Part shown: positions 1-8,008 of the stretch, piece after piece
Position numbering within the stretch: the stretch's first letter is position 1
Layout of the letters: each line of letters begins with the position of its first letter
Origin: JBGAKG01 sp044224495
GTDB taxonomy: Bacteria > Myxococcota_A > Polyangia > Polyangiales > Polyangiaceae
DNA length: 64,000 nucleotides
Reading direction: 5' to 3'
Assembly (NCBI GenBank): GCA_044224495.1
Contig: JBGAKG010000009.1
Coordinates: 62,001 to 126,000 of the forward strand
The notes under the pieces: model-generated
The model's database searches: none
What the model was told of the DNA's origin: nothing
Seen by the model: the letters and a program-made list of their open reading frames with translations, nothing else
Translations under genes and position numbers: made by a program

Positions 1-160
1 CAGGCTGCTGCGACAGGTTGAAGCGCTCGACCGTGACGCCCTGCTTCTGGAGCCAGTCGACGTCCGCTGCGAAGCGGGCGAGCTCGGGATCGACGCTCGG
101 ACCGCAGACGCCCGTCGAGCAGCACATGGCGGGGTCGAACACGCGGAGGGTCACGGACAT
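1..160 (-). CDS. arsD: ArsD arsenic metallochaperone, N-terminal fragment
   Basis: Runs off the left edge; 53 residues are visible. The N-terminus contains the ArsD signature FDPAMCCSTGVCG, with Cys13, Cys14 and Cys19 matching the three As(III)-binding cysteines, followed by the family stretch VERFNLSQQP. ArsD hands arsenite to the ArsA ATPase of the ArsAB efflux pump, so arsA/arsB probably lie beyond the window. The ATG at 160-158 follows a purine-rich AAAGGAAG ribosome site. It lies downstream of arsR on the same strand, with its own operator-like site in between. Confidence 0.9.
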   Translation of the reverse strand, partial: MSVTLRVFDPAMCCSTGVCGPSVDPELARFAADVDWLQKQGVTVERFNLSQQP

Positions 161-175
161 GGGAGCTTCCTTTCA

Positions 176-196
176 TTCATCGTCGATGGACGATAT
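176..196 (-). promoter_or_regulatory. Predicted ArsR operator upstream of arsD
   Basis: On the minus strand this reads ATATCGTCCATCGACGATGAA. Arms ATCGT and ACGAT form an inverted repeat around a 6-base spacer. Eighteen of the 21 bases match the site at the arsR start (562-582). The only ArsR-type protein seen is encoded between the two copies, so both are probably its binding sites. Inferred from sequence repetition only. Confidence 0.7.
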
Positions 197-218
197 TGGG
201 TGCGAGCGAAGGCCGCCT

Positions 219-566
219 TCAGAGCCCCCCGACGAGCGCACGCAGGCGACGGAGCGCGTGCGGCTCGATGCAGTAGCAGACCCGCGGCCCGTCCACCTCA
301 CCGCGGATGATGCCGGCGTCCTTGAGCACCTTGAGGTGCTGGGAGACCGTGGACTGTGCGAGGGGAAGCTCGTCCACGATGTCCCCGCAGATGCAGGCGT
401 TCTTGCGGATCAGGATGCGGACGATCTTGACCCGAGCTGGGTGGGCGAGCGCCTTCGTGAGCGCGGCCAGCTCCTCATCCGCCTCATCGCCCTCGACCGG
501 GCGAAGGTCGGGCTGCTCCTTCGCAGGCGGGCAGCAGGGCTCGGAGGCCTGGGAGGTCGCCTTCAT
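219..566 (-). CDS. arsR: ArsR-family metalloregulatory repressor
   Basis: 115-residue winged-helix protein of the ArsR/SmtB family. The core HTH, STVSQHLKVLKDAGIIRG, spans about residues 71-88 and is preceded by the NACICGDI segment, whose Cys pair lies where ArsR proteins bind As(III)/Sb(III). An extra N-terminal CCPP motif may add thiol ligands. Members repress ars operons until metalloid binds. The ATG (566-564) lies inside the operator-like palindrome with no ribosome site before it, so the mRNA may be leaderless, or the true start may be downstream. The next gene is arsD. The truncated SDR upstream ends in an ATGA overlap with this start. Confidence 0.88.
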   Translation of the reverse strand: MKATSQASEPCCPPAKEQPDLRPVEGDEADEELAALTKALAHPARVKIVRILIRKNACICGDIVDELPLAQSTVSQHLKVLKDAGIIRGEVDGPRVCYCIEPHALRRLRALVGGL

Positions 567-582
567 CGTCGATATACGATAA
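562..582 (-). promoter_or_regulatory. Predicted ArsR operator overlapping the arsR start
   Basis: Minus strand TTATCGTATATCGACGATGAA, with the same ATCGT-N6-ACGAT inverted repeat as 176-196. The last bases contain the arsR ATG, a position suited to autorepression. No experimental support is available here. Confidence 0.7.
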
Positions 583-781
583 GCACGGCGCGGCCCCCGT
601 CAATGGTCATGAGCTGGTCCTTCACCAGCTCGACGCCGGGCGGGGCCTGGACCGCCCCGGGCTTGCGCACGAGCGCACGGACCGTGTGGCCGCGCTGCGC
701 AGCCTGTTCGAGGAGGTGCAACCCCGTCCGACCACTGCCACCGATGATGAGGAGCTTCGCCATGTCCAAAAGGGTAGTCAT
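563..781 (-). pseudogene. Truncated NmrA/SDR-like NAD(P)-binding protein
   Basis: 72 residues remain of a family that usually has about 210-300. The dinucleotide-binding start MAKLLIIGGSGRTG is intact and similarity to NmrA/QorB-like oxidoreductases continues to about VELVKDQLMT. It then ends in an unrelated tail (IDGGRAVLIVYRR) formed by the arsR promoter region. The break at about 600-610 therefore looks like the junction where the ars segment joined the chromosome. Divergent pairing with an HxlR regulator is the usual context for an intact member. The ATG at 781 has a GAGAG ribosome site. Probably non-functional. Confidence 0.7.
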
Positions 782-827
782 GGCACTCTCATTTCGACAG
801 TACGTACATTTATGTTAGTGCTACCGA

Positions 828-1208
828 ATGGCGAAGCTCGGCGATTTGCTCGGAGACTCCTACGCGCCCGACTGCCCCGGGCGGTCCGTGCTCGACCACG
901 TCGTGTCGAAGTGGGGCATGCTCATCATGCTCGCGCTCGCCGAGCGCACCTACCGCTACGCCGAGCTGCGGCGGCGCGTGGGCGGCGTCAGCGAACGCAT
1001 GCTGGCCTTGACCCTCCGCACCCTGGAGGAGGACGGCTTCGTCGCACGGCGCGACTACGGCGAGGTGCCCCCGCGCGTCGAGTATTCGCTCACGCCCTTG
1101 GGCCGCGGGCTGGCGGAGCACCTCGACGCGCTCGGCCGGTGGATCGCGACGAACACGTCCAAGGTGCTCGCGGCGCGGGCGAAGCATCGTCAGCGCACCG
1201 CGAAGTAG
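828..1208 (+). CDS. HxlR-family transcriptional regulator
   Basis: 126 residues. A short N-terminal segment with Cys17 (the redox/aldehyde-sensing Cys position in many HxlR proteins) is followed by the winged helix: HTH FAELRRRVGG-type at about residues 45-75 (YAELRRRVGGVSERML) and the wing with YSLTPLGRGL. HxlR proteins sense electrophiles or oxidants and usually control a divergently transcribed oxidoreductase. Here the divergent partner is the truncated NmrA-like gene, so the original target may be lost. The 46-base gap between them contains the palindrome GTACGTAC at about 800-806, a possible binding site. Confidence 0.85.
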   Translation: MAKLGDLLGDSYAPDCPGRSVLDHVVSKWGMLIMLALAERTYRYAELRRRVGGVSERMLALTLRTLEEDGFVARRDYGEVPPRVEYSLTPLGRGLAEHLDALGRWIATNTSKVLAARAKHRQRTAK

Positions 1209-1227
1209 GCGTGCGCCGCCTCGAAGA

Positions 1228-1304
1228 TGGCTCCGACTGCAGGACTCGAACCTGCGACCCGGCGGTTAACAGCCGCCTGCTCTACCAACTGAGCTAAGTC
1301 GGAA
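1228..1304 (-). tRNA. tRNA-Asn (GUU)
   Basis: Cloverleaf on the minus strand: acceptor arms TCCGACT/AGTCGGA with G discriminator and encoded CCA, D-stem GAGC/GCTC, anticodon stem GGCGG/CCGCC around loop CTGTTAA (anticodon GTT, Asn), and T-arm GCAGG TTCGAGT CCTGC. Length is 77 bases. It stands alone between the HxlR gene and a lipoprotein gene. Confidence 0.96.
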
Positions 1305-1464
1305 AATATCGGCACCGGGTTGCTACAACCCGCGCCCCCAAAGGTCAAGCGCCAACCCTTCGTACCGACGGGTGAAACGGTCGAGCCCGACGCTGGGCTC
1401 GCTCCCGCCCGCCGATTTCGTGATCCCGGACGCCCTCCGCACCGATGGGGGTCTGGAGGTCTCG

Positions 1465-2523
1465 ATGCCCCTTCGTCTTCGCACGCTGTCCTACGTGGTG
1501 GTCCCCGTCGCTCTCGTCTTCGCCGGTTGCTCCGACGGAGATACCCCCGTCGTCCCCGCTGGGGACGCTGCGCCCGACGTCTCGACCGGAGACGCCACGA
1601 CCGAGGCGAGCGCCAACGACGCCGCTCCCGACGTTGCCCCCATCGATGCGGGCTCCGACACGGACGTCCCCGACGCCCCGATCGACGCGGGCCCGACGTG
1701 CGTCGTCGCCGACGCCGTCAACGGCAACGACGCGAACCCCGGCACCGCGCAGGCGCCCGTCAAGCGACTCACCTACGCGATCAAGCTCGTGCAGACGCCG
1801 GGCTGCATCACGCTCAAGCCCGGCCTCTACGACGACAAGGTCAACGGCGAGAAATTCCCGCTCGACATCCCCGCCGACGTCACGATCACCGGCGACGAAA
1901 AGAACAAGGGCCTGGCGAAGAACGCGCAAGTCCGGATCGAGGGCTCGCTCCCCGGCAACACGCCCCCCATGCAGGGCATGCTCCAACCAGGTACCAACTC
2001 GACGCTCGCCGGCGTCTCGGTCGGCTTCACCGGCCAGGCCTTCCGTGTCCCGATCCTCCTCACCACCAAAGGCGTCACGCTGCGGAACGACACGATCGAC
2101 CATTGCACCGCGAACGCGGCGATCTACGTCGGGCTCAACGGCAAGGACTACGTCATCGCCGACAACGACATCTTCAAGAACAGCGGTGTCGGGCTCGCGA
2201 TGATCGGTGGCGGCGTCGGGAGCAAGGTCGAAGGGAACCTGATCACCAACAACGGCTACGGGATCGAGGTCGACGTGATCCCCAACGCCGACTTCGGCGG
2301 CGGCGCCCAGAACAGCCAGGGCAACAACACCATCACCTGCAACGCCACGCAGGACTTCTGGACCGTGCAGACGAACGGCGTCCTCGCGGCGAAGAACAAC
2401 TTCTGGGACCACCAGCCCCCGACGATCGGCGCGGGCACCGGCGACGACCTCTACAAGGCGACCAACAACGGTGCTTCGGTCGATGCGAGCGGCGCCAAGC
2501 TCGCCGCCAACCCATGTCCGTGA
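1465..2523 (+). CDS. Beta-helix (DUF1565-like) lipoprotein
   Basis: 352 residues. The start follows a GGAGG-like ribosome site (TGGAGGT). A lipoprotein signal ends in the lipobox FAGC at about residue 20. A long Asp/Ala/Thr linker follows, to about residue 80. The globular part begins CVVADAVNGNDANPG, typical of DUF1565, and continues with the Asn/Gly-rich turns of a right-handed parallel beta-helix (NNGYGIEVDV, NNTITCNATQDF). Such proteins sit on the outer membrane or cell surface and often bind or cleave polysaccharide. No catalytic residue can be assigned. Convergent with the ligase gene. Confidence 0.8.
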   Translation: MPLRLRTLSYVVVPVALVFAGCSDGDTPVVPAGDAAPDVSTGDATTEASANDAAPDVAPIDAGSDTDVPDAPIDAGPTCVVADAVNGNDANPGTAQAPVKRLTYAIKLVQTPGCITLKPGLYDDKVNGEKFPLDIPADVTITGDEKNKGLAKNAQVRIEGSLPGNTPPMQGMLQPGTNSTLAGVSVGFTGQAFRVPILLTTKGVTLRNDTIDHCTANAAIYVGLNGKDYVIADNDIFKNSGVGLAMIGGGVGSKVEGNLITNNGYGIEVDVIPNADFGGGAQNSQGNNTITCNATQDFWTVQTNGVLAAKNNFWDHQPPTIGAGTGDDLYKATNNGASVDASGAKLAANPCP

Positions 2524-2530
2524 CCCGCGC

Positions 2531-3886
2531 TCAGCGCTTCTCGGCGTAGCCCTTCTTCGTCTTCTCGGCGACGAGCTTGTCCGCCTCGCGCTGCGCGGCG
2601 TCGGGCGAGCTCGCCGTCTTGGTCGTCGACTGCCCGCTCGAGCCGATGCGGCCGTAGCGGGTGGTGTAGTCGCTCCCCGAGACCGCGATCTCCCAGAACT
2701 TCGACGACGTTCCCTCGACGAGCTCGAAGTAGCGCGCGCCCGTGCTCGCCGCGGCCGTTGGAGCCGGCGCGGGCGCGGGCTTCGCGGGCGCAGGCGCGGG
2801 CTTCGACGCCGCCGGCGCGCTCTTCGGCAGCGCGACGCTGGCGCTCTTCGCATCGCCACGGACGCCGACGAAGCTCGGGAAGCGGGGCACGCCCGCGTTG
2901 GAGAGCTCCTGGTAGCGGAACGTGATGAGCGCGCCGACGGCCGGGGGCGCCTCGCGCTCGGCGTCGCTGAAGCCGGTGCCGACGTTGAAGCGCGTACCGT
3001 CACCCAGCTCGACGACGAGCGCGCCGAGGCGCCCTTTGTGTCGGCCCGCCCCCGCGACGTGACCGACGACGCGCGCCTCCGCGTCGTGGAACGTCTTCAC
3101 CTTGAGCAGCGTGGAGCTGCGCCCGACCTCGTACTTGGAGCGCGGCTTGCGGAGCATGAGACCCTCGCCGCCGAGCGCCTCGACGCGCGCGAGCTCTTCG
3201 CGCAGGTGGTCCTCGCCGCGACACAGCTCGTGATCGTGGGTGCGCGCGTACGCGTGCCTGTCCTTGCCGATCGTCTGCGCGAGGTGCTCGAGCCGCGCTT
3301 CGAACTCGCCGTCGTGCGCCGGTGCATCGAAGATCAGGAACGCGATGTCCTTCCACGCCGCGGGCCCGTCCTGGCGCTTCACGATCCCGACCGTGCGCTG
3401 GAAGAGCTTGCGCCCGCCCCACAGCTCGCCGTCGAGGGGGTGCGCGGGCAGCCCCGCCGTGAACCACTCCGGCGCGTGGAACTTGTTGCCCAGGCGCGAG
3501 AGGAACTGCTTGCCGTCCCAGTACGCGCGCACGCCGTCGAGCTTCTCGCTCATCCACCACCCGACGAGATCGACGTCGTTCTCCCAGCGATGCGCGAGCA
3601 GGATCGGCGGTCCCTCGTCGCTCGCGTCGTCCTCGCCGCCGCCTTCGCTCGCGGGCTTCTTCGCCCGCGCCGGCTTGCCGGAGAGCTCCGCGCTCCCGAG
3701 GCGCGCCTTCTCGGCGTCGTCGCCGCGGAGCGCGCGGAGGTGCTTGCACGTGCGCTTCTCGATCGCGGCGTTCTGATGGCGCCAGGCGGGGCAGGTGCAC
3801 GAGTAGACGCCGCCTTCGTTCTTGAGCGTGTAGGTCCCGGAGGAGCCGCGCACCTCGGTGGACTCGCCATCGGCCAGATCGGGCAT
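2531..3886 (-). CDS. SWIM / ATP-dependent DNA ligase / WGR fusion
   Basis: 451 residues in three parts. An N-terminal SWIM zinc finger has CxC (30, 32) and CxH (47, 49). The central nucleotidyltransferase has motif I SEKLDGVRAYWDG with adenylation Lys115, motif III LDGELW (151-156), motif IV EGLMLRKP (241-248) and motif V LLKVKTF (260-266), then an OB-fold segment ending near residue 335. An Ala/Pro-rich linker leads to a C-terminal WGR domain (about 384-451; TRYGRIGSSGQ). The core resembles small ATP-dependent ligases that seal nicks; WGR and SWIM probably bind DNA or partner proteins. A repair role is inferred. No Ku or LigD partner is nearby. Confidence 0.85.
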   Translation of the reverse strand: MPDLADGESTEVRGSSGTYTLKNEGGVYSCTCPAWRHQNAAIEKRTCKHLRALRGDDAEKARLGSAELSGKPARAKKPASEGGGEDDASDEGPPILLAHRWENDVDLVGWWMSEKLDGVRAYWDGKQFLSRLGNKFHAPEWFTAGLPAHPLDGELWGGRKLFQRTVGIVKRQDGPAAWKDIAFLIFDAPAHDGEFEARLEHLAQTIGKDRHAYARTHDHELCRGEDHLREELARVEALGGEGLMLRKPRSKYEVGRSSTLLKVKTFHDAEARVVGHVAGAGRHKGRLGALVVELGDGTRFNVGTGFSDAEREAPPAVGALITFRYQELSNAGVPRFPSFVGVRGDAKSASVALPKSAPAASKPAPAPAKPAPAPAPTAAASTGARYFELVEGTSSKFWEIAVSGSDYTTRYGRIGSSGQSTTKTASSPDAAQREADKLVAEKTKKGYAEKR

Positions 3887-3924
3887 GGCCTTAGAGTATC
3901 GTGGCCGCGCAGGGATTCGCCGAA

Positions 3925-4839
3925 CTACTCGGCGCGTCCCGCCGCGTTCGGGCTCTGCAGCGCGGCGGGCGCTCGCCGCGCGACGTACTCGACGAACGCG
4001 CGTACCGCGGGCGGCACGAGCTTCCGCTCGTGGGCGACCAACGAGATCGTCCCTTCGGTTCGCAGGACGCCCGCGAGGATGGGAACGAGCTCTCCGCGCG
4101 CGCGCGCGTTCGCGACGAGGGTCGACGGGAGCAGCGCGATCCCCAAGCCGCGGAGCGCCCAGCGGAGGACGAGGTGCGGATCGTTCGAGTACGCGACGCC
4201 GGTGACGGCGAGCCTGCGCCGACCGATCGTCCAGTGCGTCTGCGGTCGCCCGGCAGCGTCGAGCCCGACGAGGCAGCGATGGTCGCGCAGGTCGGCGAGC
4301 GTGCGCGGGGCGCTGGCGCGGGCGACGTAGCCGGGAGCGGCCACGCCGACCAGGCTCACGCGCGCCAGCGTGCGCGCCGTCAACCCGGGATCGAGCCGGC
4401 CGGTGGCGCGGAGCGCGACGTCGAACCGCTCGCGCGCGAGATCGACGATGCGGTTCGACACGTCGACGTGGAGGCGGATCTCCGGGTGCTCGCGCGCGAA
4501 GTCCGCGAGCAGGTCGGGAAGGCCGCCGCCGACCATCGGCGGCATCGAGACGAACACGTCACCGCTGGGCCGCGAGCCGCGCTTCGGGGCGACGGTCGCT
4601 TCGGCGGCGCGGACGGCGTCGAGGGCGGCGGATGCGGAGAGGTGGAAGGCGCGCCCCGCGTCGGTGAGCTGCATGCTCCGCGTCGTTCGGCGGAGGAGCC
4701 TGACCCCGAGCCGGTCCTCGAGAGCGGCGAGCTTGCGGCTCACCGTCGCACGGGGGATTCGAAGCTCGGTCGCCGCGCGCGAGATGGAGCTCTTGGCGAC
4801 GACCGCGGTGAAGATCCTGAGCTCTTCGGTCTCCAACAT
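3925..4839 (-). CDS. LysR-family transcriptional regulator
   Basis: 304 residues. N-terminal winged HTH at residues 1-60 (SRAATELRIPRATVSRKLAALEDRL segment), then the periplasmic-binding-like effector domain (GDVFVSMPPMVGGGLPDLL onwards). This is the usual length and order for LysR proteins. Divergent from the RibD/DHFR-like gene at 4914, with 74 bases between the starts, the classic LysR arrangement in which one site controls both genes. The inducer cannot be inferred. Confidence 0.92.
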   Translation of the reverse strand: MLETEELRIFTAVVAKSSISRAATELRIPRATVSRKLAALEDRLGVRLLRRTTRSMQLTDAGRAFHLSASAALDAVRAAEATVAPKRGSRPSGDVFVSMPPMVGGGLPDLLADFAREHPEIRLHVDVSNRIVDLARERFDVALRATGRLDPGLTARTLARVSLVGVAAPGYVARASAPRTLADLRDHRCLVGLDAAGRPQTHWTIGRRRLAVTGVAYSNDPHLVLRWALRGLGIALLPSTLVANARARGELVPILAGVLRTEGTISLVAHERKLVPPAVRAFVEYVARRAPAALQSPNAAGRAE

Positions 4840-4913
4840 GTGATCAGAATGGGAAGAACGTTTTCATTTGTCCATCCTTGTTGCAGGCCCGGGCCGGGAG
4901 CACGTTCGGGGGC

Positions 4914-5438
4914 ATGAAGACGATCCTCTGGGCCACGCTGACCGCGAACGGAAACTACCAACGCAACGATCCCAAGCACCCCCCGCGGCCCGAGGCGTTG
5001 GCCGACTTCGCCGCTCAGGTTCGGTCGGCGGGAAACTTCGTCGTGGGGCGGAAGACGTTCGCCGCCTTCGCCGCCCAGCAGCGGGCGGACGACGGCGCGG
5101 CCCGCGCGCCCGATCCCGGCGTGGCCGCCGCCACGATCGTCGTCGTCTCGAGCACGCCGCCGCCCGGGGTCGTCGGAGCCACGAGCCCGGAGGCCGCCCT
5201 GGAGGCGCTGCGCACGCGCGGCTTCGACACCGCGCTCGTCGCGGGCGGAGAGGCGCTCCACAACGCCTTCCTCGCGCGCGATCTCGTCGACGAGCTCGTG
5301 CTGGACGTGGCGCCGGAGCTCGAGGACGCGGGCATGAAGCTGGTGCTCCCGGCGGGAGCGCACCGCACCCTCACCCTCGTCGAGACGCGGTCGCTCGGCG
5401 GCGGTGTCGTGCAGCTCCGCTACGATCGGCGCCGCTGA
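4914..5438 (+). CDS. Dihydrofolate reductase-like protein (RibD C-terminal domain)
   Basis: 174 residues of the RibD_C/DHFR fold: MKTILWATLTANG at the N-terminus, GRKTFAAF as the NADPH-binding segment, and VAGGEALHNAFLARDLVDEL near residues 110-130. Members are NAD(P)H-dependent reductases. Standalone copies like this are rarely folate enzymes and most have no known substrate. The ATG at 4914 is preferred over an upstream ATG because homologues begin at this strand. It is probably controlled by the divergent LysR protein. Confidence 0.82.
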   Translation: MKTILWATLTANGNYQRNDPKHPPRPEALADFAAQVRSAGNFVVGRKTFAAFAAQQRADDGAARAPDPGVAAATIVVVSSTPPPGVVGATSPEAALEALRTRGFDTALVAGGEALHNAFLARDLVDELVLDVAPELEDAGMKLVLPAGAHRTLTLVETRSLGGGVVQLRYDRRR

Positions 5439-5477
5439 CCGTTCCCTTGTCCACCGCGAACCGCGTATCCTCGGCGC

Positions 5478-7082
5478 GTGGAAACGGCGAGGCCGATTCG
5501 CGCGCCGCTGGAAGAAGCGCTCGCGAGCGAGCTCCGGCGCATCGATCGCCGGCTCGCCATCGCCTGGGCGATGTTGTCGCTCGGCGGCTTCCTGCTCGGG
5601 ATCTACGCCGCGATCGTGGTTCGGCCGGGGTTCGGCGTCGCGATCGCGGTCGTGTGCCTGCTCGCGACGATGCTGTTCGCGCTCGCGGCGTGGGTGCTCG
5701 GGAAGCGGCCGCTTCCGCGTGTGGCCGAGCTGGGGATCCTGGGGTTCGTCAGCGTCGCGCCGTGGGTGTTCTTCGTCGTCATCCTCTTGAGCGAGGGCCC
5801 CGTGTTCGCGCTCGGTTCGTGGGTGCCGCCGATGATCTTCGCAGCCCTCATGGTCGCTTCGGTGGCGCGACTGCGGCCGATCTCGTCGATCGTGGTGGGG
5901 GCCATCGGTGCGGTGTCGCACTTGGTCGTCTACTTCCTCCTCGCGTCGCCGCGCTTGGTGGGGACGGACGCGATCGTCTTCGTGCGCCCTTCGATGCAGA
6001 TTACACGGGCGCTCTCGCTCCTCGCCGGGGGGCTCGTCGGGGCCTTCGTCGCGTGGGAGCTCCGCCGAGCGATCGGGCGCGCGGAGTCCAAGGTCCACGT
6101 CGCGGAGCTCTTCGGGAAGTACCGGCTCGTGCGCCCAATCGGCACCGGCGGCGCCGGCGTGGTGCACGAGGCGATCTACAGCCCGGCGGGCGGCTTCGAG
6201 CGCCGCGTCGCGGTGAAGGTCCTGCACCCGGCCCTCGCGACCGAGCCGGCGTTCGTCGACGGGCTTCGCCACGAAGCCGAGCTCGGCTCCCGCCTCGCGC
6301 ACCCGAACGTGGTCACGATCCACGACTTCGGTCGCCACGAAGGGGTCGCGTTCCTCGCGATGGAGTACGTGGACGGGATGTCGCTCGAGCGGCTCGCCTC
6401 GCGTGCGCGCCGCGCCGGGGTGCCGATCCCGGCCCACGTCGTCGGCTACGTCGGGCGGCAAGTGCTGACGGGGCTCGCGTACGCGCACGAAGGCGTGCAC
6501 GGGGACGATGGGGAGCCCTTGCGCATCCTCCACCGCGACGTGTGCCCGCAGAACCTGCTCGTCTCGAACCTCGGCGAGGTGAAGCTCACCGACTTCGGGA
6601 TCGCGCGCGTCCTCGGCCGCGCGGCGGCGACGACGACCCACACGGTCGCCGGCCACGAGGCCTACATGGCCCCGGAGCAGGCCCGCGGTGACGAGATCAC
6701 CGTCCGCGCGGATCTGTTCGCCGTCGGGATCGTGCTGTGGGAGCTGCTCGCGGGGCGCTACCTCTTCGCGCGCGAGAACGGCGCCGCGACGCTGCTCGCG
6801 ATGCTCGAGGACGACGTGGCCCCGATCACCACGCTCCGCCCCGAGCTCGACCCGCGCTGGAACGCGTTCTTCGAGCGCGCGCTCGCGCGCGATCCGGCGC
6901 AGCGGTTCGGCTCGGCGTCCGAGATGGCGGACGCGCTCGAGGCTCTGCCCGGCGCACGGGCGGACAAGGACGAGTCCCAGTCGGCGCTGCGGAAGCTCGT
7001 GCTCCCGGACCCCGTCACTTCGGCGGAAGCGCGCGGATCGGTACCCCCAAGTCCTCGAGGATCCGCACGTCCACGCGGCTGA
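5478..7082 (+). CDS. Membrane-anchored Ser/Thr protein kinase
   Basis: 534 residues, GTG start. Residues 25-195 hold about six hydrophobic segments, giving an integral-membrane N-terminus, whereas most myxobacterial kinases carry a C-terminal anchor. The Hanks-type kinase domain follows (about 215-480): Gly-loop GTGGAG (222-227), Lys247, catalytic HRD at 352-354 within HRDVCPQN, DFG 372-374, APE 398-400. All catalytic residues are present; DVCPQN in place of DLKPEN is a recurring myxobacterial variant. The Pro/Ser/Arg-rich tail overlaps the 3' end of the opposite-strand gene by 68 bases. The membrane segment may be a sensor; the ligand is unknown. Confidence 0.93.
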   Translation: METARPIRAPLEEALASELRRIDRRLAIAWAMLSLGGFLLGIYAAIVVRPGFGVAIAVVCLLATMLFALAAWVLGKRPLPRVAELGILGFVSVAPWVFFVVILLSEGPVFALGSWVPPMIFAALMVASVARLRPISSIVVGAIGAVSHLVVYFLLASPRLVGTDAIVFVRPSMQITRALSLLAGGLVGAFVAWELRRAIGRAESKVHVAELFGKYRLVRPIGTGGAGVVHEAIYSPAGGFERRVAVKVLHPALATEPAFVDGLRHEAELGSRLAHPNVVTIHDFGRHEGVAFLAMEYVDGMSLERLASRARRAGVPIPAHVVGYVGRQVLTGLAYAHEGVHGDDGEPLRILHRDVCPQNLLVSNLGEVKLTDFGIARVLGRAAATTTHTVAGHEAYMAPEQARGDEITVRADLFAVGIVLWELLAGRYLFARENGAATLLAMLEDDVAPITTLRPELDPRWNAFFERALARDPAQRFGSASEMADALEALPGARADKDESQSALRKLVLPDPVTSAEARGSVPPSPRGSARPRG

Positions 7083-7941
7083 TCAGGTAGCGCGTGCCGT
7101 AGTCGTAGACGATGCCGTTCATCAGCTTCGCGTCGTAGTCGGTCGGCGTCGAGGCGTTACCATAGTGGTACACGTTCTGCGTCGTGTGCTCGCGCGTCAG
7201 CGGCACCGGCCCGAACTCCGCCACCGTCTTCGGCCCCTCGAACGTCAGCGTGTTCGCGCCGACCTTCACGAGGTCGTCGTACAAGGAGAGGAACGTCCCC
7301 GTCGGTTGCAGCGTCGGCAGGAAGGTCGCGAGATCGCGGTAGCCCGCCATCCCGAACGCATGCCCGAGCTCGTGCGTGCAGACCGAGATCGCGTCGTCGC
7401 GATTGTTCGGGACTGTCGCCGTCCGCGCCTTCGGGTCCGGATCCATCCAGAGGACGTTCTTCCAGTAGTCGGGCGTGACGCTGATCCGCACGTCCGGCTG
7501 GCCGACCGCGTTCGGGTTGTCCTGCCCGGTGCGCAAGCGGTGGATCGCCTGGTCCTCGCCGAGCGTGCACGGCGCGGGCGTGTTCTTGCATTTCCCCGCC
7601 GCGTTGGACGATGCGCTCGCTCCGGCGAAGCGCCCCGTCGTCGTCGTGGTCACCGCGATCTCCACGGTGAGCTTCCCCGCACCGGTGAGGTACTGCCCCC
7701 AGAGATCCAACCCCGTCGACACGCACGTGACGAGCGCGGCGTGATCGGCCGTCATCGTCCCGTTCGGATCGTTCATCGTCACCTCGTAGGTGAACGGCGG
7801 GAGCGTCGGCCCTGCGTCGGCGGCCGCATCCGCCGCGGCGTCGACCCCCGCATCCGGCGTGGGCGTGGACGGGTTCGAGCTGGAGCACGCGAGGGCGAAG
7901 AAGAGCCCCCCGAGACCGAAGAAACGCGCGGCGCGGAGCAC
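7015..7941 (-). CDS. Putative zincin-like lipoprotein protease
   Basis: 308 residues from a GTG start chosen because it directly precedes a lipoprotein signal (FGLGGLFFALAC). An upstream in-frame extension has no signal-like start and overlaps arfB. After an Asp/Ala linker, the body carries CTHELGHAFGMAGYRD, an HExxH zinc site whose downstream third ligand is not obvious (the position used by metzincins is Gly). A later Met-containing turn, DAKLMNGIVYDYG, could be the Met-turn. A surface zinc peptidase is likely but not certain. Tail-to-tail overlap of 68 bases with the kinase gene. Confidence 0.72.
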   Translation of the reverse strand: MLRAARFFGLGGLFFALACSSSNPSTPTPDAGVDAAADAAADAGPTLPPFTYEVTMNDPNGTMTADHAALVTCVSTGLDLWGQYLTGAGKLTVEIAVTTTTTGRFAGASASSNAAGKCKNTPAPCTLGEDQAIHRLRTGQDNPNAVGQPDVRISVTPDYWKNVLWMDPDPKARTATVPNNRDDAISVCTHELGHAFGMAGYRDLATFLPTLQPTGTFLSLYDDLVKVGANTLTFEGPKTVAEFGPVPLTREHTTQNVYHYGNASTPTDYDAKLMNGIVYDYGTRYLISRVDVRILEDLGVPIRALPPK

Positions 7942-8008
7942 GCCCGCACCATGCCAGATCGCTTCCGACCTTGCCACCGCGACCCCGAGCGAATACTCGT
8001 GGGGCGCC

